Source of the DNA: Pleodorina starrii
Lineage: Eukaryota > Chlorophyta > Chlorophyceae > Chlamydomonadales > Volvocaceae
Length of the DNA: 64,000 nt
Reading direction: 5' to 3'
Assembly (NCBI GenBank): GCA_030267565.1
Contig: BRXU01000002.1
Location: forward strand, 806,001-870,000
The position numbers and the translations under genes were made by a program. Position 1 is the stretch's first letter; every line of letters starts with the position of its first letter. The notes under the pieces were generated by a model. It was given only the letters and a program-made list of their open reading frames with translations. It did not search any database and had not been told where the DNA came from. Below are positions 23,182 through 34,064 of this stretch, piece after piece.

Positions 23182-24769
23182 TCAGCGCCACGGCTCCAGC
23201 TCCACGCACTCCAGGCAGTTCATGTCTGGGGAGTTGCGGAGTGGAGCGGAAAGGAGTTAGTGGGGCAAAGGTCAAAAGACAGTGGGAGGGAGGCCGCAAG
23301 GGAAGGGGGGAAGCAGGGCACGAAATGGAACATGGAACCATATGCGGTACAACGAAAAGCCCCCTTAGCTTTGGGCCACGGGCGATGGGGCTCGGCATTT
23401 GGGTCATGATGAATTGGTTTACACGGACGACGCGCCGGTTGATTGCGGGGTGGTGGGCGACTGCCAGAGAAGACTCTTCACGATGCTGAGCACCAATAAT
23501 GGAATCAGTTGTCGCGCAAGGAGACAACGCAGGAAGACCAGGCAAGGAAAAGAAAGGTAGACGAAGGAGAAGAAACGCACCTGGGTCGCGGAAGAACACT
23601 GCCGGCCGGCCGGACATGGACCTGGTGTACGGCACCCCAGCCGCCTCGAGTTTCTCCACCAGCGGGTCCACAGCTGCCACGCCCACACATGTGTGACGGT
23701 CCCGGCCGCCGTGCTCGGGGCGACCCGCCAGCGGGTCCTGCTTCGATTAATAGGGGGGAGAGCACGAAACGCACGCGGGGGGTTTGGAAGCAAGGTGTTA
23801 AGAGGATGTTAAAAGAGGGTTGCAAGGTGAAGGTGTTTGGAGGAACAGGGAATTGGGATAAGAGCGAACAATATTACGGAGGGGAAGCGGAAAGAGGGTT
23901 GTGCACGAGGGCCATGCGTGTATGCAAACGCCCGCTGCCTCTGCCTGGATAGGCAACCTTCCAAATTTAAGGTGCACATGCTCCCATGCCTTCACATAAC
24001 ATCCTTACCGGGTTTGGAAGCTCCATCAGGTGAATCATCTCGGAGCCTATCCATAGCCTGCGCAAGGGGACGAAATTTTGAAGGGGACGCTTCGAGAAAG
24101 CTCCCGCCAGGCACTGGCAGCCTGACGCGTCAAACGTCCACTCACCAGGCGCCGCGGTATGGCAGCTTGTGGTGCGGGCGCTCAGGGTTGATCTCCAGGC
24201 CTGCAGGAAAAATATTTGCGAGAGTCCGTATGGCGCGCGAAGTTTGACCAACAGCCACCATGATGCCCTACCGAGGACGCCCTGGTAGAACGCCAGCGAG
24301 CGCTCAAGGTTTTCGCACAGCAACGCCACGTGGTGGACGCCTTTGAAGTCGACCTTGCCTGCGGCGCCAAGACCGTAATCGCGTCAGTTTGAAGCTCCAA
24401 AGGAAACGCCGAGCAACACCCTCGCGCGCTCTCAAACGCACCGGCGACGTCGGCCCTTTGCAGCACGGCTGCGCTGCCAGATGAAGCTGTTAGCAGGGAT
24501 GAGAGTTTGCCAGGGCCATACTTATTGTATGGAACGGCCGGCCCATTGCTAAAGCGGCCGAAGAAGCTGCGAGACAGACCGCCGAAACATGGAGCGCGTT
24601 GGCATCATATAGCTCAGCTTCAAAATGCACAGAACAGAAAGGCTACCTCTCTCAGCACTGCTTTCGCTACTAGGGCTCACCTCTTGGCACAGACCACCGG
24701 CACAGTCATCGCGCGGCCGGCGCGAGACCGGCCAGCAGACGTGCGCTGAGTGGTCGACATAGCTGCCAT
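23182..24769 (-). CDS. VOC (glyoxalase-fold) family protein, probably plastid-targeted
   Basis: Exons (minus): 24769-24681, 24566-24442, 24358-24272, 24200-24146, 24057-24009, 23737-23581 and 23225-23182 (TGA), 201 residues with all phases consistent. The N-terminus MAAMSTTQRTSAGRSRAGRA is Ser/Thr/Arg-rich without acids, like an algal chloroplast transit peptide. The VOC domain starts near 78 with GVHHVALLCENLERSLAFYQ. It continues with LEINPERPHHKLPYRGAW, MIHLMELPNPDP, GRPEHGGRDRHTCVGV and GRPAVFFRDPDMNCLECVE. H81, E131, H150 and E193 occupy the usual VOC metal-ligand positions. It resembles the plant 'glyoxalase I family protein' group (YaeR-like), not classical lactoylglutathione lyase, so the substrate is unknown. 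Divergently transcribed from TFB1. Confidence 0.9.
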
Positions 24770-26023
24770 GGTTGCACACTGACGACTAGGTCGGAGTAGT
24801 AGGGATACGTGGGGCACGCGCTCTTTTACTCCAAATCGCAGACTGTACAACACCAAGGTGATTCGTGCTTTTGGTTGGCACCAGCGACGTTTATGTAAGA
24901 GTCACATTCAAGCTTTTAAATTTGTTCTTCTATTAGGAACTCCGGCCCACAGCCATACGTTGGCATTCGTGACCCACAGACCCAACCTCTCAACGTTTAT
25001 TGCGTCACCGACTCACAACGTCTGCAACGGTTGACGCAAGCTACGTCTGAGGTGTCACCTGTAACTAGGTTAATAAGCGTGTTGCTACAGCTTAGCAACG
25101 CGCTCGACGCGATGTGCTTCGGACAGAAGCACCAGTGACTCAAGGGCGGTCAACAGTTCATAGGCGGGCAGCCAAATCGAGAAAAACAATACCAAATCAT
25201 GTGATGATAATATGGTATCCGTAACTGCCAATCAAACTGGCAGCATGAATGAACCTCTAACTACCGGCGCCTCGCGAGGCGCAATCGCGCGAAATCAACG
25301 GCAGAATCGACACAGGGTCTGCTTCAAGCTCTGTAATCATCTCTCAAAGCGTTTGTATGCGCTTATGAGGGCATGCATGTCTGGACTCTGGAGCACGGTG
25401 CGTCGAACTGCTCGAACACTCAAGAACGAACTCGATTGCTCGTAGCAACCACCTCAACCGACTTTCGTCGACATGTCACATCGTCAAGGCTTATTTGTCA
25501 GAAGCACAAGCGCGTTTGTTTGCGGTGTGGAAGTCTGTATGTGAGTTGGTTACGTTGCCAGGCGGCTTTTGTTACCCAGCGGTGGAATACCGGTAGGCTG
25601 CTTTGCAAAGCAGCTTACAGCCAGGATTCGCGGCGGGACGATGATGATGTCGACCGGACTCACATGCACTGCTGAAATCAACGAATATGTGTTCACTAAA
25701 GTCCCCATGTATATGTCAGAACGGCAAGGCCACTTGTGTGTACGTGTGTATGAATTTTGCCTTCGATCGGGCTCCATAGCCACTAAAATCTATTATACAC
25801 TAACATGATGAAACCGTTTTAATAAGACAACTTATGACCTGCCGTCCGACCTGCTTCACGTACTAGAATGTGCTCGTTTCACCAAACGACTCTGTAATGC
25901 GCCCGGACGTAGACTGTGGCCTAAACATCGATCCCACATTCTTGGGGCAGAGTTATGGGATGTAGGCGGTGATCTATTCAGGGCGGCCGTCGGACTCGGC
26001 TCCTCAGCGTTTCGAGCCAGGCC
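24770..26023. other. divergent upstream region between VOC and TFB1 genes
   Basis: 1.25 kb, AT-richer than the genes. Open frames such as 25212-25445 and 25569-25808 are short and unremarkable. It presumably contains both promoters. Confidence 0.5.
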
Positions 26024-29000
26024 ATGGCGCACGAGCAGCAGCTCATCGTCAAACGCGCATGGCTGGGTCCTGGAGGCCCCGAGGGCTTTCTCATCGTTGC
26101 GAGCAGCAGCCTTCGCTGGCAACCGGCCCCCGGCAGCGCCCAGCCGGGGCAGGAGCTGCGGATTCCCCTGGCGGCAATCACCAGTGCGTACCCCGCAAGC
26201 GCGCTGTAGCCCAGCCACCTAGCAACCTTGGTGGAGAGACGAGGGCGATGCACGGGGGCCAGCAGCGGCCGCGCACCGCCGCTGCTGCCGCCGCCGCTGC
26301 CGCGCTGCGGCTGCTATCACACCTTTCTCGGACCACAGGCCGCCCGGGGCTTCCAGGCCGCAGCGGCGCAGCCCCCGAGCGCTCCTCCCCCACACTGCCT
26401 GCTCGCCTGCCCGCGTACCCTCCAACCGCCAACCACCAACCGCCATCCAACAAACCACCATCACGCCCTCCCCCTGCTTAAACCTCTCCATGCTTCATCT
26501 GCACCCACACCACCGCACCACACCACACCACACCCCGCTGCCGCTCGCACCCACCGCATTGCACCCACCATCGCCACCGCCAGCATCAGCGCCACCCCCA
26601 TCTGCCGTTCTCCCGCGGCCGCAGACAACCAGCGCGCCAAAGACAAGCCGCTCGTGCGAATTACTGTCGCCACCGCCCAACTGCAACAGCAGCAGCAGCA
26701 GCAGCAGCAGCCCCCTGCCGGCCCAGCCCAGCAGCACCACGTGTTTCAGTTCGAGAGCGTTGCAGATCGGGATGCGGCACTGGACGTACTGACCAAGGTG
26801 CGTGTATGCGTGTTGGGGGGGGGGAGGGGCAGGAGAAGGAACCCTCCGCCTCAGCAGCCCCCTGCCGGCCCGTGCATGTACGACATCCGCCCGCCGGCTC
26901 ATGTACGACATCTGTCCGCCTGTTGCTCGGCGGTCCGTCCCGTGCAGGTGATCGCCGCCCTGGTTTCGGGGCCGGCAGCCGCGAATGGCTCCGCGGGGGC
27001 GGCTGGCGGCAAGGGCGCCGGGGGCCCTGGCGATGGGCCGGCGGTGGCTGGCGGCTTCTCTCGGCCGCAGCGGCAGCAGATGCTGGCGAGGGACGCGTGA
27101 GTGGCCGGATACCAGGGAGGGAGGCGGGGAGGGCGGGCAGGAAGGCAGGGAGGGAGAGCGGAGCGGTGGAAAGGCATGCGTCACGGCGACGAGGGCGGAG
27201 GGTGGAGGGCGGAGGCGCCCACAAGAAGCGTCGGGGGGGGGCTCGTTTTGTCTCGCCGCTTCGCCACCTGCACCGCGCTTCGCCAGGGCGGGGCGGGGAA
27301 GGGAAAAGGGGAGATGTACCTACCTTCGCTCTGCCCTCCCCGCCCTGCTGCCCTCGCGCCTCGATGCCCCTGCCCTCCCCTCCCTTGCCCCAACTCCTCC
27401 CTCATCCCCACCGGCCCTCCCCCGCCCTGCTGCCCTCTCACCTCCCGCTCCTCCTCAGCGACCTACGCGCCCTGTGGGAGGAGCTGGTGGGGGGAGGGGT
27501 ACTGTCCGAGGCCGACTTTTGGGGCGGGGTGGCGTCGCGGCTGGCGGCGGCGCAGCCCGCGGCGTGGGGCACGGCGGCTGGCGGCGGCTCGCCGGCTGGC
27601 AGCGGCGCCATGGCGGCTGGTGGCCCGCGGAGGCGAGTGGGCCTCAGCAACATCCTGCAGCGATTGGAGGTGAGGCCGGGGGGGGGCGGCTTGGCGACTG
27701 GGTTGGTAGACGAGGGGGTTGGCGGCCAACTGTCAAGCCCAGGCCGCATACCCGCTGCCTACCCCACCCGCCCAGCGCCTGACCCTCAAGCCTCAACAAC
27801 CCCAACCCGATGGACCGCCCTCCCCAACCCTCCGTTGCCTGGAAAAGCTCGCCACCGTCCCTCCGCTGCGAGATCTTCTTCATCCCCTCCCGCAACCCAC
27901 CCACCGACACCCCACACACCACCCACACCCCACCACCCCACACACACCCCCACCCCCACCCCCACCCCCTCCCACACACGCATACACACACACACACACA
28001 CCAACCCACCCCCTTTCCTCGCAGGCAGAGGTCGACGGGCGGCACCAGCGCGTGCTGCGCGTGAGTCTGGCCCCGGAGCAGGTGGCCCAGATCTTCGCGG
28101 AGCAGCCGGCGGTGCTGCGAGCCTACCGGGAGCATGTGCCGCACCGGATGAGTGAGGAGGACTTTTGGAGGAGATACGTGAGGCACGAGATGCACAAGGA
28201 GGTGGGGCCGGGGCCTGGATGGGGGGGGTGCGGGGTGTGTGTGCGGGGGTTGGGGGGCGGGGGGAGCTCGCGCGCTGCGGCTCCGCCGGACGTCCTCCCG
28301 AGGCCGCCCCAACCAAGCGCGTGTGTGTGGTGCCGCCAGCTGCCGCGGTCAGCCGCCAACCTCTGCGCGCGTGCTGCCCCCAGCCTCCCTGGCGCCGCGC
28401 TAGGCGCGCTCGCTGACGGCGGTGACGATGACAGTCCTGACAAAGGGTGTGATGCCGACTGCAATGTGACGATTGATAATGCTGATGATGATGATGCTAA
28501 TGATGACGATTGTAACATTTTGAGGAGCAGCCTTGACAATGACGACGATTGTGAGAAATGCTGATCCTGATCATACCCACCAATGACCCCCCCCCGGCTG
28601 GCAGAGCAAGCGCAAGGCCCGCGCGGAGGGGCTGACGCCCGCCGCCGCCGCCGCGTCGGTGGTGGACGACGCCGGCGGCGACATCTTTCGGGAGGCGGCG
28701 GCGGCGGTGGCGGCGGAGGCGGCGGCTCGGCCCGGCGCCGCCGCGGCCCACCGGGAGCGTGTGGACCCCACCCTGGACCTGATGGCTTCGGAGGGGGAGC
28801 GCTACCAGGGCTTTGGACTGGCGCATGCGGCCACCAGGGTGCGGTGGGGGTGGGTTTTGGGGGTGGGTGGGTTTTGGGGATGGGTTTTGGGGGGTGGGGG
28901 ATTGGGTGGGTGGGCAGCAGCTGGGTGGCTGAGTGGGTGGCTGGCTGCGGCCAGCCACCCACCCACGCTGGCCCCCACGGTGTGCGTGGTTGCGTCGGTG

Positions 29001-31895
29001 GCCGGCTGGGCGGCGCTCTCCCGCACCTCTCCCTCCTTTCCTCGCCCACCACCACCCTTGTCCTCCTCTTCCTCCCCCTCCCCCTCCTCCCCCTCAGGAG
29101 CCGGAGCTGGATTCGGAGCGGCACCGTCTGGCGGCTTCCCAGCAGCACCACCACGACGCGGCGGGCCTGGGTCTGGGGCTGGCGGGTCTGGGTCTGGAGG
29201 ATCCTGATGACCTGGCTGCGGCCATCAACCGACACGGCCAGGTGGTCCTGCAGGTGCGGTGGGGAGGGGGGGGCAGCGGTGGGGGCGGGAGGGAGGGAGG
29301 ACCGGGGGGAAGGCAGGGCGGGCATTTACTTCCTTGTTTCCATTGTCATACTGAGATACTGTTCATCCCTCTCCCCGCTTTCCTTGGTACATCGTTAGCC
29401 TCACGCACACCCACATCCGCACCCACATCCGCACCCACGCCCTCCCCCAGGGTGTTGAGGCGCTGGCTCAGGTGGAGGCGCAGCTGCGATCAGCACCCGG
29501 GGCACCAGCGCCACCAGGGAGCAACAACACCGCCGCCGCCGCCGCCGCTGGCCGGGCAGGGGCACCGGCAGGGGCACCTGGGGGATCCGCAGCAGCAGCA
29601 GCAGCGGGGCCAGGACCCGGGAGCAGCGCCACCGCCGGAGGCGGAGAGGACGATGGCGGCGAGCCGCACCGGCGGCGGCGCCGCCACAGCGCCGGACTGC
29701 ACGACCTCCAAGAGCCGGCGCCGCCGCAGCTCGACAGCCTCAGCATCGCGGACCCGCGGCGTTACTTTGAGCGCATGAAGGACCAGGCGTTTGGAGGGCC
29801 CCAAGGCAGCGGCGGCGGGGGCGGCTGGCCTGGCGGCGGCGGCGGTTGGCCTGGCGGCGGGCTTGCCGGCGCGGCGGCTGTGCTGGCGGCGGTTCAGCCG
29901 GGCTGCCTGCGGGTGCCGCCGATGGACCCGGCGGCGGCGGAGGCGGCGTTGCTGGAGGCGACACCGCTGGCTCGGGCTCTGGCAGAAGATGAGGCGGCGG
30001 GTGAGGGAGGGCTGGTGTGGGGGGCGTGGGGCGGAGGGGAGGGGACGGGTAGGGCTTGGGGGCCGGGGGAGGTCCGGCTGGGGCGTGGGAATGTGATGTC
30101 GGTGGGTTTCGGAGCGAAACCACATCATGGGTGGCGGGCGCAGTCCTTCCGGCGCAGTCCTCTCAACAGCGGCATCATGTGATCCACGTGCCCCGAGTTC
30201 GTTAATTAGTTGGCGCCCAACGGCCCATCCCCCGTCTATCCTCCGTGTGTGTCTCTGCACTCTGCAGAGCCGCAAACCGGTGTTTTCGAGTGCCGGCTTC
30301 CGGCATCCAGTACCTCGCACCGTACCGTACTTAACAACCGTATTTTATCGATTTTCACGCTCAACCATTCGTCCGACCCAATCTGACCCGATTTAATCCG
30401 AGCCGACAGGCCCCGGCGGCTCAGCGCTGCCGCGCGCCGGCGGCGCCGGCTCGCGCGACCCCGCCTCCTCCGTTCCCCCGGAGACGCTTGCCTTCCTACG
30501 GCGCACCGTGCTGGCGGTCAATGAGGCGTGTAGGCACTTTTGGAGGAGCCTGCCCGCTAACACGGCGGCGCGCAGGGAGAAGGTGCGGGCGGGCGGGCTG
30601 GCGGCAGGGCGGAGCAGGGCGGCGGCAGGGCGGCGGCAGGGCGGGGCAAGGGAGCATTGAAAACACTGTCCAGAGGAGCTGGCTGGCGGGCTGGCTCTGC
30701 ATGCCTCTGTCCCCCACACCCGCTCCATCCCACCCCACGTTGCATGCACCTGTCCCCCCACTTTCCTAAATTACAAATCGGAAACCAACCGGACGTCTCT
30801 CCCACACGCCCCGCTCGGCATCCCACCCAAGACCAACCCACCCCGCCCCACCTCACCTCGCCTCCGTCCCCCACCCTCCGCTCCCACGCCACCGCCCCTT
30901 ACACCCCCACGCCGTCTCCGTCCCTCCGCTGCGGTATCTTCTTTTTTACCCCTCCCCTCCCCTCCTCCCCCCTCCCAAAGGCTGCCCGACTGGCCAAGCT
31001 GTTGGAGGCCAAGCGGTCCGAGGTGGAGGCGCTCAACGACCGGGCCCGCGGAGTGGAGGGCCGATTCATTCGGCAGCTGCTCAAACCGCCAATGGACATG
31101 TTGCTGGGGGCGCTGGTCAGGTGGGGGAGGGAGGGGAGGGAGGGGGGGTAAGGGGGTGGGGTGGGGTGGGGGAGGGAGGAGGGAAAGAGGGGGAGGAGGA
31201 GGGGGGTGAGGGGGTGGGGGTGCGTGAGGGTTCGGAACCGAAGCGCGGTGGAGGAGCCGCGGCGACGGGCGGTGTGGGTGAGGGCGAGGAGGCAAGAGGG
31301 AAGGGGGGGTGAGGGGGCGGCGGCGGTGGCTTGGGGATGCGGGAGATGCGGGAGAGGGGGCGGAAGAGGGCAACGAGGGAGAGATGGGGGCAGCCACTGA
31401 CTTAACCGCACCGGTACCAGGGTGGCTATCTTATTTTGCTGAGTATCTACGGCCGGAGATACTCCTGGCTCAGAAGCGCTGAGAATATCTGTCAGGATCT
31501 GTCTAGGAGAGGATTTTCCCGGCTAAACACGGCCCCGGGAGATATCATGCCCACCTGTGAGGCCGGATTATCTAAACCTTCAACTTTTTGGACGGCAAAA
31601 GTATCTTCAGATTTCCAAAATTTTCTCCCGAATATATATTCATATCTTAAGATAGCCACCCTGACCGGTACCCGCTGGATAAGCAAGCGAGGAGCGCCTT
31701 CCTTGCTGCCTTCCTTCCTCCCTCCCTGCCTGCCTGCCTGCCTCCCTGCCTTGCAACCTTCACGGGGCGCAGTAGTTTACATCGGGGCGGCTCCAGACAC
31801 AGCGCGCCCGCCCTCACCTCCTGCTTGATGTTTTGTCCCTCAGGTGGGACGAGGAGGTGCAGAAGCGAGGCGGCGTGCCCACCGGACACTCCTGA
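26024..31895 (+). CDS. TFB1: TFIIH core subunit p62/Tfb1
   Basis: Exons: 26024-26183, 26625-26797, 26948-27096, 27459-27669, 28025-28201, 28605-28838, 29098-29253, 29451-30000, 30410-30582, 30981-31120 and 31844-31895 (TGA), 724 residues, all phases consistent. p62/Tfb1 is a structural subunit of TFIIH, used in RNA polymerase II initiation and nucleotide excision repair. Seen: an N-terminal PH-like domain (GGPEGFLIVASSSLRWQP onward), BSD-type motif 1 (LRALWEELVGGGVLSEADFW, about 163-182) and motif 2 (LAPEQVAQIF ... MSEEDFWRRYVRHEMHKE, about 246-290), both with the diagnostic DFW. Then comes the conserved DPTLDLMASEGERYQGFG, and a helical C-terminus RLAKLLEAKRSEVEALNDRA. It is longer than animal p62 because of Gln- and Gly/Ala-rich insertions (a polyQ run near 76, Gly-rich around 540). 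Confidence 0.92.
27851..27882 (-). repeat. dispersed intronic repeat, diverged copy
   Basis: The minus strand reads GAAGATCTCGCAGCGGAGGG then ACGG, in a TFB1 intron; compare the copy at 30909. Confidence 0.5.
28430..28562. repeat. GAT/GAC-rich low-complexity tract in intron
   Basis: Imperfect GATGAT/GATGAC/GACGAT triplets in the TFB1 intron 28202-28604. A similar tract lies in a sulfotransferase intron at 46985-47075. Confidence 0.7.
30909..30942 (-). repeat. dispersed intronic repeat, copy 3
   Basis: The minus strand reads AAGATACCGCAGCGGAGGGA followed by CGGAGACGGCG, in a TFB1 intron. It matches 778-813 almost base for base in opposite orientation. Confidence 0.75.
31418..31663. mobile_element. 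non-autonomous hAT-type MITE in the last TFB1 intron
   Basis: A 246-bp element with perfect 16-bp terminal inverted repeats CAGGGTGGCTATCTTA, flanked on both sides by the same 8 bp ACCGGTAC (31410-31417 and 31664-31671). An 8-bp target-site duplication and termini beginning CAGGG are characteristic of the hAT superfamily. The interior is AT-richer than the host intron, has no coding capacity and holds an internal inverted repeat GAGTATCT...AGATACTC. It sits between exons 10 and 11, so it should be spliced out. Confidence 0.9.
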
Positions 31896-34064
31896 CACCT
31901 GAATCCGCACTCCGCGGGAATGACGTCATGCCGTGATGACGTCATGACGTGACGAATCCGCCAGCGGACGGCAGGCGCTCATCGGAGCTGGTAGTCGGGT
32001 AGTCGTTGCGTTTACGGTTGATGGCGGTTACCGGTATGCGTTGCGACTCCCGCAATGTGGCTTCTGCCACGCCTTCGCCGAACCGCCTTCGCTGGTGGTT
32101 TCCATGGGCGCTGAATCTGCTGCTGCTGCTGCCATGGCCCGACCCCCGGCTAGCGTGGCGTTCAGCCGCTTACTGCTCGGTCAGAGGCTAGGGTCTCGAG
32201 GGCTGCAGGCGCCGCAGGCAGGAAGCTTCGGACACACTGTGACCCGCGGGTCATAGAGGGGCTGTGGCGCTTACCTGACCTCACCTGACCGGACCTGATC
32301 TGGATCGCGTCGGTGTGCTAGTGGATCACGGCGTTCAGTGGAGTTTGGATGGGGATGTTCAGTCGGATTCGGGGGCGAGCTTCAGGGATAGCGCGAGTGG
32401 ACGAGCCGGACACCTGCAGAGGTACGGCACGTTACGGTACGGTACGACACGAAACGCGCCCCAAGGTAGGCACCATGAGGCCGGCAGGCCCGCGGAAACG
32501 CGCGGAACTGGCACACATCATATGTCTGACCAGGAATGGTCAAATTCCATTGCAGTCGACTACGGAGGGGCCACCTGGATTCCACTGGATTTCACTGGAT
32601 CCACTGGATCCACTGGATCCACTGAAGCAATCGCAAACTGGATTGCTGGGGGTGCAGCACTGCAGCGGTGGGGGCGAAGTGTTTGGGCGAGGTGTCTGGA
32701 AGGGGGGTGCTCGCCGTCCTTGGAGGGGGGCATGCGGCATGCGCTTCCTTGTTCCTTCCGGCCACGTCGTCGTGGCCGACGTGGACGACGTAAGGGCGGG
32801 TGCCCGGGCCATTGAAGCCGTCAGAAGTCCGGTGCCGGTATGTACAGCCTCTCCTTGTGAAGCTGCGGGTGGCGAGCTCGACGGCGTCGGCGTACATGGC
32901 CCCGGCTCGGGCGAGGCTGACGGACCGTCCTGGCCATCCTAGTGCGAAGGGATGCGGTGACCGCCTCCTCCACGTCGTCGTCAGTCGTGTTCTTCAGGAG
33001 ATTGGGCCGCGGTGGCAGCAACGGCGCCCATACCCAAATGAGCGACTGCAGCGAACAGGCGCTGCAGCCGTCTGGGAGTGCGGATGGGTCACTCGCGGGT
33101 GACTCTCGTAGTCGCTACATTTAGTCGGGCGCTTTTCCTGGAGACGCGATCCTACCCGATAGCAGCAAGCGGCGGCCCGTCGGCTTTAAATTCAATGCGA
33201 CCGTACCTCAAATCTCGCTGCGTTTTGGCAGGAAGTTTACGATATCGCGCAGACGTTTGGAGCAAACAGGAGGAAGGATGCAGCTGTCAGTGAAGGTTCT
33301 CCCTGTCCTCCTCGAGGGCATCGCGCGGAAGGCTCTCGGCGAAGGGCGCTACCGATCACGAAAGCGCGTTTGAGATGCTCCGAGGATGGCAAGGCCGCAG
33401 CGATGGAGGCGCCTTCCGGCGTTGCTGTCGCTGCACGGCTGCAGCTGTCGGGATCTGACTAGCGCACGGGGGGCAAGAGACGCTGCCGATACGCTGCTGC
33501 GCACGAGCACGAAGCTCTGCGTTACACGAAACTTTTCGTGTTTCTGTTTAGCGTGTTTCTTGCGTGCTTACTCCCGTATCAGTGGACATGCATGCTTCGA
33601 TTGATGATCGGCCTTGGATCTGGTCGTAGGACGGTAGGAGTTGGTTACATCACGGGTGCTCTGCTCCCGATCACGGGTCGCGGCGCACCAAATCCAGGAC
33701 GGAACTTGCATGGCTCCTGCACAAGGCATCCCTGCAATATTATAATCAGGAAGAAGCGTGCATAACACGCACGCGCGTAGCCCCTGAAGTGCATCGAAGT
33801 CGAAGGGTGCGCGTTACGATCTACCTACGCAGCAGAGCTTCGCTACGCAGGAGCCAACCTCGATTCGACCGGATAAGATAGACGCTCCCAAAACTCCACA
33901 GCGAAGCATATAATGCTGAAGACAACGCCATATAGTCGCCGTTGAAGTAGAGGTCCCGGGCATCCGAGCTTCCGGCTTTGTTACCGGCAACCAACAATAC
34001 CTATGTTGTGCTTCTAGGTTGAATTCAAGCCTAATAAACATATTAACATATCTTGCATCCCGAA
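31896..34064. other. TFB1 3' UTR and upstream region of the TPR gene
   Basis: 2.17 kb without a supported exon. It contains a short array of ATCCACTGG units around 32582-32628 and the odd dyad TGACGTCATGCCGTGATGACGTCATGACG region near 31921-31950 with two TGACGTCA (CRE-like) palindromes. Open frames (for example 32315-32815 and 32349-32942) overlap each other and show no motif. Confidence 0.5.
31921..31951. promoter_or_regulatory. two TGACGTCA palindromes just after TFB1
   Basis: TGACGTCA occurs twice within 31 bp (about 31921-31928 and 31938-31945), followed by another ATGACGTGACG. TGACGTCA is the bZIP/CREB site. The position downstream of a stop codon makes a regulatory role uncertain. Confidence 0.35.

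Noticed and set aside
26228..27100. unspliced 290-codon frame covering TFB1 exons 2 and 3
   Set aside because: The frame reads through introns. Splice sites at 26184, 26624, 26798, 26947 and 27097 restore TFB1 homology.
32315..32942. two overlapping plus-strand frames of 166 and 197 codons
   Set aside because: They overlap in different frames, one contains a 9-bp repeat, and neither has a recognisable motif or splice context.
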